Below the pieces are notes generated by a model. That model was not told where the DNA came from and searched no databases. It was given only the letters and a program-made list of their open reading frames with translations. Of a DNA stretch of 64,000 nucleotides, positions 49,134 through 59,685 are shown piece after piece. This DNA comes from a virus, in IMG/VR virus record IMGVR_UViG_3300033182_000581, positions 105,381-169,380 of that record. One strand, given 5' to 3'. The position numbers were made by a program, and so were the translations under genes. Positions within the stretch are counted from its first letter, which is position 1, and each line of letters opens with the position of its first letter.

Positions 49134-51696
49134 AATACAAAGAAAAAAACCCAAAATTTCATATGTGGGTTCAACCATTATGCAAAATCACTCTGAAGCA
49201 AAATATCCTGAACATGGTATTTTGGTATGGGATGTTGAAACGAAAGAATCTGAATTTGTTCCTATTCATAACGATTATGGGTATGTTACTGTTGATGTAG
49301 AAGATGGTAAGATAGTTGGTACACCAAACATACCAAACAAACCACGTATGAGAGTTCGGGTAAAGAACACATCTCAATCAGCACTTAAAAAGGTTTTAGC
49401 AGAAATCAGAGTTGGTAGAAAAGTACAAGAGGTATCAATCCAAAAAGTAATTACTGATAAAAAAGATTTCGATGGTAGTTCTAATATTGTTTTACAAAAT
49501 GTAAGAGATGTTGGATTCCAAAACAAATTGATTGAAGATTTCTTATCCGAAAGATATGTGGTGGGTGAAGAACATTTAGAAGTAATCCGAAATATCAACA
49601 ATGATATCAATCAGAAATTGGGAACATCAGTTGGTATGAAGAATATTATTTGGAAACCTAAAACATTTGAGTTCTCAAATATGTTTTCATATGGTACTAA
49701 GAATATAATTGATTTTACCAATATGAAAGGTGCATATGGAATCTTCGCACCAAACGCTAGTGGTAAATCATCTCTATGGGATGCACTATCATTTTGTATT
49801 TACGATAAGTGTTCTCGTACCTCAAAGGCAATTGATGTATTAAATTACTCAAAGATGAGTTTCGATTGTAAATTTAACTTTGAAATTGAGGGAGTAGATT
49901 ACTTTATCGAAAGGGTTGGTAAGAAATCACCTAAGAGGGGAACTGTTAAAGTAGATGTAAACTTCTATCGAATCAATGAAGATGGCTCTACTGAATCCTT
50001 AAATGGTGAAGAACGTAGAGATACAAACTCAATCATCAGACAATATGTTGGTTCATATGATGATTTTATTCTAACTGCAATGTCAAACCAATCTAATAGT
50101 GGTGGGTTCATTGAGAAATCACAAAAAGAAAGAAAAGAACTTCTTGCTCAATTCTTAGACATGGATGTATTCGAACAATTGTATCAAGTGGCAAATGAAG
50201 AAATTAAAGAGTTAAGTGGTTTACTTAAAGATTATAAAAATCAAAACTTTACTGAGAAGTTATCTGATGCAGAAGAAAGTTTGATTGAAAATAAAAAGAA
50301 TGTATCTAAAACTCAAAAGTTATTAGATGAGTACAAACTGAAAAGAGTAGAGGTGGCCACTCAAATTGAAAGTTTATTATCACAACTAATTTCAGTAAAT
50401 TCCGAAATAATTGATACTGATAAGTTAATAGAAACAAAATCTGAATTAGAAGAACTTGCCAACATAAAGGCAACTGAGTGTAATGGTTATGTGGATACAC
50501 TTGTTGATTTAGAATCTAAACTAAAACAAACCAAATCAGAGTTTGATAGGTATGATTTGATAGATTTAAAAGAGAAACATCTAAGGTACGAATCGCATGT
50601 TGCGATGGTGGAAGATATCAAAGACCAGATGGAAGATTTGGAAAGAGAAATTGAACATAAGAAAGAACACTTAGAGGGCATTGGTTCTCTTACATTTGAT
50701 GATGGGTGTGAACATTGTGTAAAGAATAAGAACACACCATTTGCACAGCAGGCACAATCATTAGAAAAAGAAATTAAAGAATTATCACTTATTTATTTGA
50801 CTCGTTCTGGTGAATATGATGAAGCATCAATTAACAAAATAAAGTATGATGTTACAAATATTTTAAAAGAAGTTCAGATTTTAAAAACACAAATAACAGA
50901 ATACGAATCTCAAATTGAAAAAGTAGAACTTCAAACAAAATCATGTAATTTAGAATTAACTGAACTACAAGGTAAGATTGAAAAAGTAGAATCTGACATC
51001 AAAAAATCAATCGAACAAAAAGAATCGGTAGAGCATAATACAAAGATACAAAAAGAAATTGATAAATACAAAGAAAATTTAAAAGAAATTGAAGATTTAA
51101 TATATGAAACTAATGATATCTTAATTGATGTTAGTGGTGAGGTTAAGATAGCAGAAAATACAATCAAAATGGTAAACGATTCTATTCAACGATTAGAAGA
51201 TATGGAAACTAAGTATGAGGGGTATGAATATTATCTACAATGTGTAAAGCGGGATGGAATCCCATACGAACTAATTTCAGATGTTTTACCTAAATTAGAA
51301 ATTGAGATAAATAATATTCTACAACCATTAGTTGATTTCCAAATCCTATTGAATACTGATGGAAAGAACATCAATTCATATATTGCGTATGGCGATGATG
51401 AATTTTGGCCTTTAGAATTGACAAGTGGTATGGAGAAGTTTATTTCATCAGTAGCAATTAGAACTGCACTTACAAATGTATCGAATCTACCACGTCCAAA
51501 CTTTATAGCAATTGATGAAGGATTTGGTTCATTAGATAGTGATAACTTTAATTCATTATATTTATTATTTGATTACCTAAAAAACCAATTTGATTTCTTA
51601 GTAACTATATCACACATTGATAAGACAAGGGATATGGTTGACCAAATCATAGATATCACAAAGGTGGGTGGATTTTCATCTATTAGATATTTATAA
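49120..51696 (+). CDS. Fusion of gp47 C-terminal domain with gp46 (Rad50/SbcC ATPase)
   Basis: 858 residues. Residues 1 to about 180 are the gp47 capping and gp46-binding part (PKISYVGSTIMQNHSEAKYP, HGILVWDVETKE). From about 185 comes gp46: IWKPKTFEFSNMFSYGTKNI, Walker A APNASGKSSLWDALSF, a Q-loop near SNQSNSGG, two long coiled-coil arms, a CEHC zinc hook near 530, the end signature ELTSGMEKFISSVAIRTAL, Walker B FIAIDEGFGSLD and a His switch (ISHIDK). The MR complex resects ends for recombination-dependent replication. The join of gp47-C and gp46 in one frame is unusual. Confidence 0.88.
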   Translation: MKKIKIQRKKPKISYVGSTIMQNHSEAKYPEHGILVWDVETKESEFVPIHNDYGYVTVDVEDGKIVGTPNIPNKPRMRVRVKNTSQSALKKVLAEIRVGRKVQEVSIQKVITDKKDFDGSSNIVLQNVRDVGFQNKLIEDFLSERYVVGEEHLEVIRNINNDINQKLGTSVGMKNIIWKPKTFEFSNMFSYGTKNIIDFTNMKGAYGIFAPNASGKSSLWDALSFCIYDKCSRTSKAIDVLNYSKMSFDCKFNFEIEGVDYFIERVGKKSPKRGTVKVDVNFYRINEDGSTESLNGEERRDTNSIIRQYVGSYDDFILTAMSNQSNSGGFIEKSQKERKELLAQFLDMDVFEQLYQVANEEIKELSGLLKDYKNQNFTEKLSDAEESLIENKKNVSKTQKLLDEYKLKRVEVATQIESLLSQLISVNSEIIDTDKLIETKSELEELANIKATECNGYVDTLVDLESKLKQTKSEFDRYDLIDLKEKHLRYESHVAMVEDIKDQMEDLEREIEHKKEHLEGIGSLTFDDGCEHCVKNKNTPFAQQAQSLEKEIKELSLIYLTRSGEYDEASINKIKYDVTNILKEVQILKTQITEYESQIEKVELQTKSCNLELTELQGKIEKVESDIKKSIEQKESVEHNTKIQKEIDKYKENLKEIEDLIYETNDILIDVSGEVKIAENTIKMVNDSIQRLEDMETKYEGYEYYLQCVKRDGIPYELISDVLPKLEIEINNILQPLVDFQILLNTDGKNINSYIAYGDDEFWPLELTSGMEKFISSVAIRTALTNVSNLPRPNFIAIDEGFGSLDSDNFNSLYLLFDYLKNQFDFLVTISHIDKTRDMVDQIIDITKVGGFSSIRYL
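51686..51695 (+). promoter_or_regulatory. ATATTTAT motif (candidate late-type promoter)
   Basis: GATATTTATA across the gp46 stop, 25 nt before the giant fibre gene. Confidence 0.35.
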
Positions 51697-51720
51697 TAAT
51701 AAAGAATGTATGGAGTGTAG

Positions 51721-54700
51721 ATGTCTTTAATATTTAAGAAAGCAGCAAGAGAAGATTTATCCAAATTATCGGTATATGTTGATGATACATCAAACACATC
51801 ACCGAAATATTTTAGAGTATCTGATGTACCTCAAGTTTTACAAAAAGGTAAAAACTTAATAAGGATATCAGCACACCCTACAAATTTGGTAGAGGGTTCT
51901 CAAATTCTTGTAGATGTAAGAGATTCTAATGGGAATCCAATCTATTTCGAAATACCCGATTATTTAGAAGCAGATAAGAGTAGAGTAATTTCTATTTGGG
52001 TTTATCACGACAAAGGTGATGATAACACTGCGAACGGTGATGCTGTAATTACTTTGGTTGGTATTTCTAAAGTAGGTAACAATGGTGAACCAGTACCACA
52101 ACGATTCAGAGGTAAACCAAATGTTAGATGGCAAACTACTGTAAATGTTGATAGAGATAGAAAGAATACATCATCTGTAATCTTTAAATCAAATATACTA
52201 CCTTCAGTTGCAATATCTGAAAGTATTGAAGCATATCAAAACCAACCTCAAAGTGGTAATGAGTTATTACTCCAATCTCAAACAGGTACTGGTGTTAGAT
52301 ATTTATTTAGAGGTACAACCCCAATCGTACAACTAAACGATGGCACACAATTTAATCAGGAGATGGTTGGGTATTCATTTGTATTATCAAATTATGAATC
52401 ACCCGCAGAACCAATATCAAACTATCCAAACCCAAATAGTGATACATTTTATAGTTCATCTATATCTCAAATATTGGATGCAACTACTGCGGTTTTAAGA
52501 ACACCATACACAACATCTTTTGCAGATAGAGAAGGGTTAGTACACACTTACAATAACATTGAATCTGCAAATTATAGTATTCAATACTTTCAAACGGGTT
52601 CTAATATAGTTACTGAAAATCAACGTTCATTTGCTAACTTAACACTAACAAATGTAAATCCAATCGCAGGTGTAGTTGATAAGGTAAAAGTATTAATTAA
52701 ATCAGATGGGTTACCAGGTGAATATGAATTATTAAATGAGGTTACAGTACCATATAGTTCATCATTTAGTGTAAAAGTACCCGTTCCATCTGAAAACCTA
52801 CAAGACCCAAAATTATTAAAAATCCAATATCTAAACTCCATTGGTGAGATATCAAGAACTGAAACTATTACAAATCCATTTGTATTTCAAGGTGGTAACT
52901 TTTATTTTGGTGGTGGTGATAACCTTATAACGGGTTCTATCTATATATCAAACGCACTTGGTAGTGGTATTGAGGTTGGTGGTGCGAGTAGTGGATTCAT
53001 GCGTTCGGTTGGGTTTGAAGGACAAACTTCAGCATCATTAGGTAAGGGGCCTGGTGGGTTCATTATTTATAGTGGTTCTAACGCATTAAGAATCGGTGAG
53101 GATTATCTACAAGGTGTAGGTATGCAGATGATTGGTGATAATGATGATAGACACTTTATATTCACAACACATAATGGTGGTTTATTAGATGTTAAAACTG
53201 ATAAGTTCTTTATTGGTACATTAGATTCTCAGTTCATTAGTGGTTCGGATAACAATATTGAAATTAGTTCATCTTTATTCCACTTAGACCCACAAAATAA
53301 TTTATTAGTGATTGGAGCGGATGCAGTAATCAATTCTGATTTAACTGTTAATAACCTTAGAACACCTGCCATAATTAATGGGTCTCCATCAACAAGAACA
53401 AATTCATCATCTTCTATTGATTCGGATGGATTTGCTAGATTTGTATCAGCATCGATTGGTGGATTTGAAGTATCAGAAACTCAAATAAATTCTACAAACG
53501 ATAATCTAATCCTAAAGGCAAGTGGTCAAATTACCGCGTCTGATGGATTCTTATTTGGTAATAAAGGTACATCTCAATATGTTCAATTTGATGATGGTAA
53601 CTTAGTTGTTAGAGGTGATTTATCAGTAGACCAAATATTTACACCAGCAACAATCAATGGTTCACCTGCTAATATAAACAACGCAAGTTCATCAATCACA
53701 TCAGATGGTTTCGCAAAGTTTGTATCTGCATCAATTGGGGGTTGGGGTATCACAACAGGTTCTATTGAAGGTGGTAACCTTATAATGAAACCAGAAGGTA
53801 TTCTACAAACAAGAGATTTTGCAAGTGGATTGAAAGGGTGGAAGATTTCATCTGAAGGTAATGGTACTGCTGAATTCGAAAACGTTCGAATCAGAGGTAC
53901 TATGAGAACCACAACATTCGAAAAAGAATCAGTAAATGCAGTTGGTGGTCAATTATGGATTGCTAATTCAACAACAATCACAGGTTCGGTTGTGGCGGCA
54001 GATACAACAATGTCGGTAAAGAATGTTAAAGGATTCGAACAAGGTGAAATTGCTTTAATTAAGAAAGTAGATAATAGTGGATTCCAAACGGAATATGTTT
54101 ATATCAACTCATCTTCAATTGAAGGTGACCAAAGTAACGAAGATGAAAACTATGGTAAACTATATGTAACAAGGGCATATGGTAGTGGTTCACAAGGAGA
54201 TTACGTTGGAGATTTAGCATCAGTATCACAATCATATGAAGATGGGCAGGTTGTAGTATCTACTGGAAAAGTTGGGACGGGATATATAAAATTGAACGCA
54301 AACCCATCTGATACCGCAACTCCATTTATGGATATAGTTGAACGAACAGGTTCTGATATTTACGATGTAACTCTTGCTGCGAGACTTGGTGATTTAAGTG
54401 GATTGGCTGGAAGTGATTATGTATTTGGAAATTCAACACCAGGTTATGGGTTAGCAACAAACAACGTATTCTTACAAGGTGGTATCAAAGCAACCTTTGG
54501 TGAAATTGGTGGGTTTGGTATAAATGAAACAACAATATCATCATCAAACTCATTACTAATTCTAAGTTCATCAGGTCAGATATTTGCGGAAAGTGGTAGA
54601 ATTGCATCATTCCAAATAACATCATCAAAATTTGATGCATTACGATTAGTACAAGAGTTTACACCAATTAGTGAACGTAGTGGTAGCATAAATGTTAATA

Positions 54701-57700
54701 GTATTCCATCAGGTGTTGATGGACGGGCTACTATAAGTATTACAGGTGTTACTTCATCTAATATAGGTATAGAAAGTATTACAATAAATCCATCTGATAC
54801 TGATATAACATTGGATAGTTTAAATGTATTTGCAGAAAATGCTGATTTTCAAATATTCTACACAGAATCAGTTTCATATACTTCAGAAGATAACCAACAA
54901 AAAGCTGTTGTTGCAAAGTTTCAATCATCGTCCATATCATTTTTTGAGCCAACTGCATCTGTATCGGTATATTCATCATCAATAGTAAATGGTGAGTTTG
55001 TATTTACTGGTACACAACATTATGATGTTAATAGTACTTATTTGGATACACTAATAGGAGTAGATTCACTTGCGTTTGGATTACCAATACTTCCTGAAAC
55101 AATGGGTGTGTTGGATAATGGTTTTAATATCTTAACTTTCACAGATAGTAGTAATAAATTAGTTTCATTGGAAGATAGATTAGATTTCTTTGGAAATGGT
55201 ATTAATTTAAATTTATTTGTAGATGTTAATACAACCGATATAGCACCATTAACTGGTTCTACAGTTACAACAATAGTATCATCTTCAAATGTATATACCA
55301 CAATTCAAAATTGGAACACCGAAGTAGAGCCTCCATTTTTTTCAGTAGCGGACGGATACTTAGGGGGAAGTATTACATCAGGATTTAGTTTATTGAGCAA
55401 CTCAAACAATCCAACTGAAGATTTTATAAATTCATATTGGACTGCATCACATTCAACTCAGTATTCTCCAAATCCACAATATATTTGGATTTATAGTGGT
55501 TCTGTGGATGATAGTGGATTTGATGGACTTAATGGAATGCGTGAATTTAAATTCTTCTTAACTGCATCTAATTCAAATGTCGCGGATTTACCAGATACTT
55601 CATTATTTGCACCTACGAAATCATCAATAAGTTATGCGGGGGCTCAAATAACACTGGAACAATATAATACGATAACAGGTTCATCATTTGTTTATATACC
55701 AACCATAGCAGAACGAGGTGGTATTAATCCCAATGATTGGTCTGATATATTATCAAGAGGTCTTGATAGTTTAGGTGATGAAACATTATATTCAGGTTCC
55801 GCTGAACTATTAGGATTTACAAATGAAATACCTGAATCGCCAACTGAAGGAAAGCCTACAACTCCAAACTATGGTACGGGTTATCATCATCTTGCCTTAT
55901 TAAAACCAGGGTGGTTTGTAAATCCAGATGTTTTATCTATACTAAACGGAATTGATAATACAACGGGTTCGTTAGGTGGTTGGAATGAAATCGAAACTTC
56001 GGGTAGTTTAAGTACTTGGGTGACTAGTGATGATATTGATATTGCTGCTCGAACGGGTGGTAGTTATGGATTCCCATTAAAATTTAGACATAACGCATCA
56101 CTTACAGAAACTACATCCTCATCTGAACTAAGAATTACAAATGGTATATGGCCATTGGATATCGCAGAAAGTGGTTCTATTCCAATTGGTACTGCATTTG
56201 CATTAAACCAAGACTTAGGATTAATCGATAGGGGTGGAGACCCGATAAATATAACCCAAAGATTAGATAACACAAGAGTTCAAACTGATTTAACTTCTGC
56301 TGAATTAGGAACACTTTATCCTAATGATAGTACCTTCAATTCTACTGGATTTAAGAAATTTGAAACACAACACGAAACAACAAATACATATGATTCTATT
56401 ACAGAAGGCAGTAAGATTTCATTTGGATATAAATCTGGTTCTTTTGTAGAAAAAGTAACATTCTCAATAAGTGGTAGTGGTGAAATTAGTTCATCTCTCT
56501 TTTTTGTAGATGAAAAAGGAAACATCACAGGTTCACAAGTAAACTTTTCAGGTGGTATCATTTCTGGTTCTAATTTGAACATTAACGCAAATAAATTTGA
56601 TTTTGGAGCAGATGGTGGATTCATATCAGGTTCCAATGGTTCTTTGATAATAAGCTCATCACTATTCTCTTTAACAGATACTACTTTAGAAGTTAAAGGA
56701 GATTTGAGGGCGAGTAGTGGTTTTATACAAGATACATATTTAGGTGGTAAGATTGTGGAAACCGGCGTTCAAAACCCGGATGTTCCATCAATTAGATATC
56801 AGTTACCATTTGTAGAAACATATACAACATCATCAACCGATGTGAGATTAACATTCTTAACTGGTTCTTCAAAAACTGTATTCCAAGGTTCACATGGTAA
56901 ATGGTCATTATCATCTATATTTCAAAATACACCACAAATGTTGGTTACTGGTTCTACATTGGATGGTGTTGGGTATCCTTCTGAATTTAAAAGTTGGTAT
57001 GATATAAGTGGTGTTGGTAAAGATTATAAATTTATAAATGATTTTACTCAACAAGATGTTACTAATGTTAGCTCATCATTATCAACAAATCTAATAGGAA
57101 ACCAATTAGTATTTAATAAAGAAAATACATTTAGAACTGGCTCAAATGTATATAAAACACTAACATCTGAATTTATACACATATCAGAATCATTCGCAGC
57201 TACCGAATATAAAAATGCACATTTACAATTTGCAGTTAGAGGAACTACTCACCCATATAGTGGTGGTTTTACTGGATTCTTTCCTCAATATAAAATAGAT
57301 ATAATCTCAGGTTCAACCACATATTATACTAAAGTATATAAGGATGAAAACGCAACTGAAAAAAGTTGGACAGTATTTGATATTCCAATATCAGATATTT
57401 TAGAAGTAGAAGCAACATCCAATTCGGATAAATCAATCCAGAACGCATTTAGAGTTAGAATTGGAATGTTGTATAGTGGTTCATCTGCTACTGGTACTAT
57501 TGGTAATGGTGTTGATGGGTTAGGGTGGGCCTTAACCGAAATGAGAATGGTTGAACCTGCACGAGTTCCTGCAATTGATACTCAAACCATTCACTTCAAA
57601 GATACTTACTTAACGTGGGGTGATAAAGAGGTAACTGCACACAAAGGACACTTTGCACCAATTATCACATCATCATTATTCGAATCTGTATCAGGTTCAC

Positions 57701-58089
57701 GATACACATTGGGTAGACCAAAGCAAAGATGGCAAACCGCATATCTTAAAAATTCAGTAGATACACTTTCTGATAGAAACTTAAAAAAGAATATAGAAAT
57801 TTCTCCATTAGGGTTAGGGTTTGTAGAATCTTTGAAACCTGTTAAGTATGATTTCAAAGATGATAATACAACTCACTATGGATTGATTGCACAAGAAGTA
57901 TCACAATCTCTTGCTGAGTTTGGTGTACATACTGATGACTTTGGTGGTTATAATGGAAGTGAGGGATATTTATCATTGAAGTATGAAGAATTCATTGCAC
58001 CAATGATTAAAGCAATTCAAGACCAACAACAAATAATAAACGATTTACAAAGTAGAATTGAAACCTTAGAAAGTGGTTCTACTAATTAA
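51721..58089 (+). CDS. Giant tail fibre/spike with C-terminal S74 intramolecular chaperone (2122 aa)
   Basis: Ser/Thr/Gly/Asn-rich beta structure throughout. Repeated blocks such as SSSIDSDGFARFVSASIGGF and SSSITSDGFAKFVSASIGGW come at about 560-680, and a similar SGGIISGSNLN ... FGADGGFISGSNGS block near 1615. The last 105 residues (SDRNLKKNIEIS at about 2017, YGLIAQEVSQSLAE, SLKYEEFIAPMIKAIQDQQQ, then a coiled coil) form the peptidase S74/endosialidase-type chaperone. It trimerises the fibre and then cuts itself off; the Ser of SDRNLKK and the following Lys are the usual dyad. Main receptor-binding candidate. Confidence 0.88.
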   Translation: MSLIFKKAAREDLSKLSVYVDDTSNTSPKYFRVSDVPQVLQKGKNLIRISAHPTNLVEGSQILVDVRDSNGNPIYFEIPDYLEADKSRVISIWVYHDKGDDNTANGDAVITLVGISKVGNNGEPVPQRFRGKPNVRWQTTVNVDRDRKNTSSVIFKSNILPSVAISESIEAYQNQPQSGNELLLQSQTGTGVRYLFRGTTPIVQLNDGTQFNQEMVGYSFVLSNYESPAEPISNYPNPNSDTFYSSSISQILDATTAVLRTPYTTSFADREGLVHTYNNIESANYSIQYFQTGSNIVTENQRSFANLTLTNVNPIAGVVDKVKVLIKSDGLPGEYELLNEVTVPYSSSFSVKVPVPSENLQDPKLLKIQYLNSIGEISRTETITNPFVFQGGNFYFGGGDNLITGSIYISNALGSGIEVGGASSGFMRSVGFEGQTSASLGKGPGGFIIYSGSNALRIGEDYLQGVGMQMIGDNDDRHFIFTTHNGGLLDVKTDKFFIGTLDSQFISGSDNNIEISSSLFHLDPQNNLLVIGADAVINSDLTVNNLRTPAIINGSPSTRTNSSSSIDSDGFARFVSASIGGFEVSETQINSTNDNLILKASGQITASDGFLFGNKGTSQYVQFDDGNLVVRGDLSVDQIFTPATINGSPANINNASSSITSDGFAKFVSASIGGWGITTGSIEGGNLIMKPEGILQTRDFASGLKGWKISSEGNGTAEFENVRIRGTMRTTTFEKESVNAVGGQLWIANSTTITGSVVAADTTMSVKNVKGFEQGEIALIKKVDNSGFQTEYVYINSSSIEGDQSNEDENYGKLYVTRAYGSGSQGDYVGDLASVSQSYEDGQVVVSTGKVGTGYIKLNANPSDTATPFMDIVERTGSDIYDVTLAARLGDLSGLAGSDYVFGNSTPGYGLATNNVFLQGGIKATFGEIGGFGINETTISSSNSLLILSSSGQIFAESGRIASFQITSSKFDALRLVQEFTPISERSGSINVNSIPSGVDGRATISITGVTSSNIGIESITINPSDTDITLDSLNVFAENADFQIFYTESVSYTSEDNQQKAVVAKFQSSSISFFEPTASVSVYSSSIVNGEFVFTGTQHYDVNSTYLDTLIGVDSLAFGLPILPETMGVLDNGFNILTFTDSSNKLVSLEDRLDFFGNGINLNLFVDVNTTDIAPLTGSTVTTIVSSSNVYTTIQNWNTEVEPPFFSVADGYLGGSITSGFSLLSNSNNPTEDFINSYWTASHSTQYSPNPQYIWIYSGSVDDSGFDGLNGMREFKFFLTASNSNVADLPDTSLFAPTKSSISYAGAQITLEQYNTITGSSFVYIPTIAERGGINPNDWSDILSRGLDSLGDETLYSGSAELLGFTNEIPESPTEGKPTTPNYGTGYHHLALLKPGWFVNPDVLSILNGIDNTTGSLGGWNEIETSGSLSTWVTSDDIDIAARTGGSYGFPLKFRHNASLTETTSSSELRITNGIWPLDIAESGSIPIGTAFALNQDLGLIDRGGDPINITQRLDNTRVQTDLTSAELGTLYPNDSTFNSTGFKKFETQHETTNTYDSITEGSKISFGYKSGSFVEKVTFSISGSGEISSSLFFVDEKGNITGSQVNFSGGIISGSNLNINANKFDFGADGGFISGSNGSLIISSSLFSLTDTTLEVKGDLRASSGFIQDTYLGGKIVETGVQNPDVPSIRYQLPFVETYTTSSTDVRLTFLTGSSKTVFQGSHGKWSLSSIFQNTPQMLVTGSTLDGVGYPSEFKSWYDISGVGKDYKFINDFTQQDVTNVSSSLSTNLIGNQLVFNKENTFRTGSNVYKTLTSEFIHISESFAATEYKNAHLQFAVRGTTHPYSGGFTGFFPQYKIDIISGSTTYYTKVYKDENATEKSWTVFDIPISDILEVEATSNSDKSIQNAFRVRIGMLYSGSSATGTIGNGVDGLGWALTEMRMVEPARVPAIDTQTIHFKDTYLTWGDKEVTAHKGHFAPIITSSLFESVSGSRYTLGRPKQRWQTAYLKNSVDTLSDRNLKKNIEISPLGLGFVESLKPVKYDFKDDNTTHYGLIAQEVSQSLAEFGVHTDDFGGYNGSEGYLSLKYEEFIAPMIKAIQDQQQIINDLQSRIETLESGSTN

Positions 58090-58091
58090 AG

Positions 58092-58101
58092 GATATTTAT
58101 C
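58092..58101 (+). promoter_or_regulatory. ATATTTAT motif (candidate late-type promoter)
   Basis: GATATTTATC in the 15-nt gap before the ATG at 58105. Confidence 0.3.
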
Positions 58102-58104
58102 ATT

Positions 58105-59637
58105 ATGGGGAATCTAATTAAAGAGTGGGTTAAGGAAATCTTAACTGAGGATATAAAGAAAAAGGTAGTTGTTTACGCAGGTAGATTTCAACCATTCCAT
58201 AAAGGGCATTATGGAACATACCAGCATTTGGTAAAACAATTTGGTAAAGATAATGTTTACATTGGAACATCCAATAAAACTGATAACATCAAATCACCTT
58301 TTAAATTCAAAGAAAAGAAAATGATTATGATGAAGATGTTTGGTATCCCATCAAGCAAAATCGTTGAAATTAAAAACCCATATGCACCTAAAGAAATTAT
58401 TGGTAAGTTCGATAAGAACACAACTGCGTTCGTAACCGTTGTTGGTGAAAAGGATAGATACAGATTAAAAGGAAAATACTTTGAACCATATCATCCAGAT
58501 AGAATCGATAAAGGTTATGAAGATAAAGGGTATGTTTATGTAGCACCTGAAAGTGGTGGTGGTATGAGTGGAACTGAAGCAAGAAGGCTTTTATCACAAG
58601 GTAGTGAATCTGATAAAATTACTGGATTCAAAAAGGTGTATGATGGTAAGTTCGATTCTAAAATCTTTACATTGATTACAACAAGATTAACAAAAATATT
58701 TGGTAAGATGGAATCATTCTTATCAACATTTGATTTTAACAAACTAATCTCAGAAGCATCGGCAACTCCTGCAAGTGGAAAATCAGTTGTAGATGACGGA
58801 CCAGGATTTACATATGGAAATTCAAAAACATATAAGAAAATCGGTGATGATGCAGCAGAGGCATTGGGTTGGCAAGTTGTTGATTACATTTTAGGAAATG
58901 ATGATGATTCAATCTACGCAGATGATGCAAGGGAGTTAGAAGATAAGTATCCAGTATCATATTTCCCATCTGGTAAAGCCGGTTTGGATGCACAATCTCA
59001 GAGATATATTGATTTAAAAGGTACAAAAGCATACAAAGCATGGTCAGACCATATTAAAGGGGTGGCACTTGTACTTGGATACAAATTGGTTGATTTCTTA
59101 GATGCTGAGCAAGGTATTGAAGATACTAAAAAAGCACCAACAAAAGAATTACCACCTGAAGAAAGATTAAAAGATGGTAATGATAAGACTGAAATAATGA
59201 AAGAAGGTTTGATTATGGAAGGTGGTGCATACGGACATATGAATCACCCATTTGATATTGAAATGAATCTAACCTTTGGTGATTTAAAAGCTATTATATC
59301 AAACGCATTAAATGGTAACTTAGAATTTGCAAGAGAGAAATGTGTTTATGGCGATGCAATCATACAAACTGAAAACAATGGTGAAATGACACTTAAAGAG
59401 TTTGTGGATGGTGATGTGAATGATAGAGTGTTAGCTTATGATGAGATTACTCAAAAGAATGAATACAAAGATGTAATGGCTAAACTGAATAATGATGATA
59501 TTGATGAATGGTTAGAGATTGAGTTGGCAGATGGTAGAACTATTCAGGTAACACCAAATCATAGAATATTTGTAGAGGGTATTGGGTATGTTCAAGCAAA
59601 AGACTTAACCACGGATATGGAATTAAAAATAGTATAA
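58105..59637 (+). CDS. Nucleotidyltransferase N-extein (HxGH adenylyltransferase domain) fused to split-intein N-half
   Basis: 510 residues. Residues 20-165 are a NadM/NMNAT-like adenylyltransferase: VYAGRFQPFHKGHYGTY with HKGH at 32-35, and SGTEARRL at 155-162 in place of ISSTxxR. Residues 225-412 form a second, less clear domain, ending NLEFAREK. From Cys413 on (98 residues) the sequence is intein: CVYGDAIIQT, then GRTIQVTPNHRIFV (block B with TxxH). The chain stops there. The C-intein and remaining extein are at 60410. Lys412 is the presumed adenylated Lys of a KxDG site completed only by splicing. The N-domain would make NAD or a related dinucleotide. Confidence 0.88.
   Translation: MGNLIKEWVKEILTEDIKKKVVVYAGRFQPFHKGHYGTYQHLVKQFGKDNVYIGTSNKTDNIKSPFKFKEKKMIMMKMFGIPSSKIVEIKNPYAPKEIIGKFDKNTTAFVTVVGEKDRYRLKGKYFEPYHPDRIDKGYEDKGYVYVAPESGGGMSGTEARRLLSQGSESDKITGFKKVYDGKFDSKIFTLITTRLTKIFGKMESFLSTFDFNKLISEASATPASGKSVVDDGPGFTYGNSKTYKKIGDDAAEALGWQVVDYILGNDDDSIYADDARELEDKYPVSYFPSGKAGLDAQSQRYIDLKGTKAYKAWSDHIKGVALVLGYKLVDFLDAEQGIEDTKKAPTKELPPEERLKDGNDKTEIMKEGLIMEGGAYGHMNHPFDIEMNLTFGDLKAIISNALNGNLEFAREKCVYGDAIIQTENNGEMTLKEFVDGDVNDRVLAYDEITQKNEYKDVMAKLNNDDIDEWLEIELADGRTIQVTPNHRIFVEGIGYVQAKDLTTDMELKIV
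59341..59634 (+). other. Split intein, N-terminal half
   Basis: 98 codons beginning with Cys1. Block A is CVYGDAIIQT; block B is GRTIQVTPNHRIFVEGIGYV with Thr and His at the positions that aid the N-S shift. Length is close to known split-intein N-halves (about 90-100). Confidence 0.9.
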
Positions 59638-59662
59638 CTCCCATCGGTTTTTTCACAACTTA

Positions 59663-59672
59663 CATATTTATT
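59663..59672 (+). promoter_or_regulatory. ATATTTAT motif (candidate late-type promoter)
   Basis: CATATTTATT, 13 nt before the endonuclease ATG; the AAAGGA ribosome site follows it. Confidence 0.35.
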
Positions 59673-59685
59673 ATAAAGGATAGAT

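Noticed and set aside
51721-58089. Diversity-generating retroelement acting on the giant fibre
   Set aside because: No reverse transcriptase gene and no template/variable repeat pair were seen in the window.
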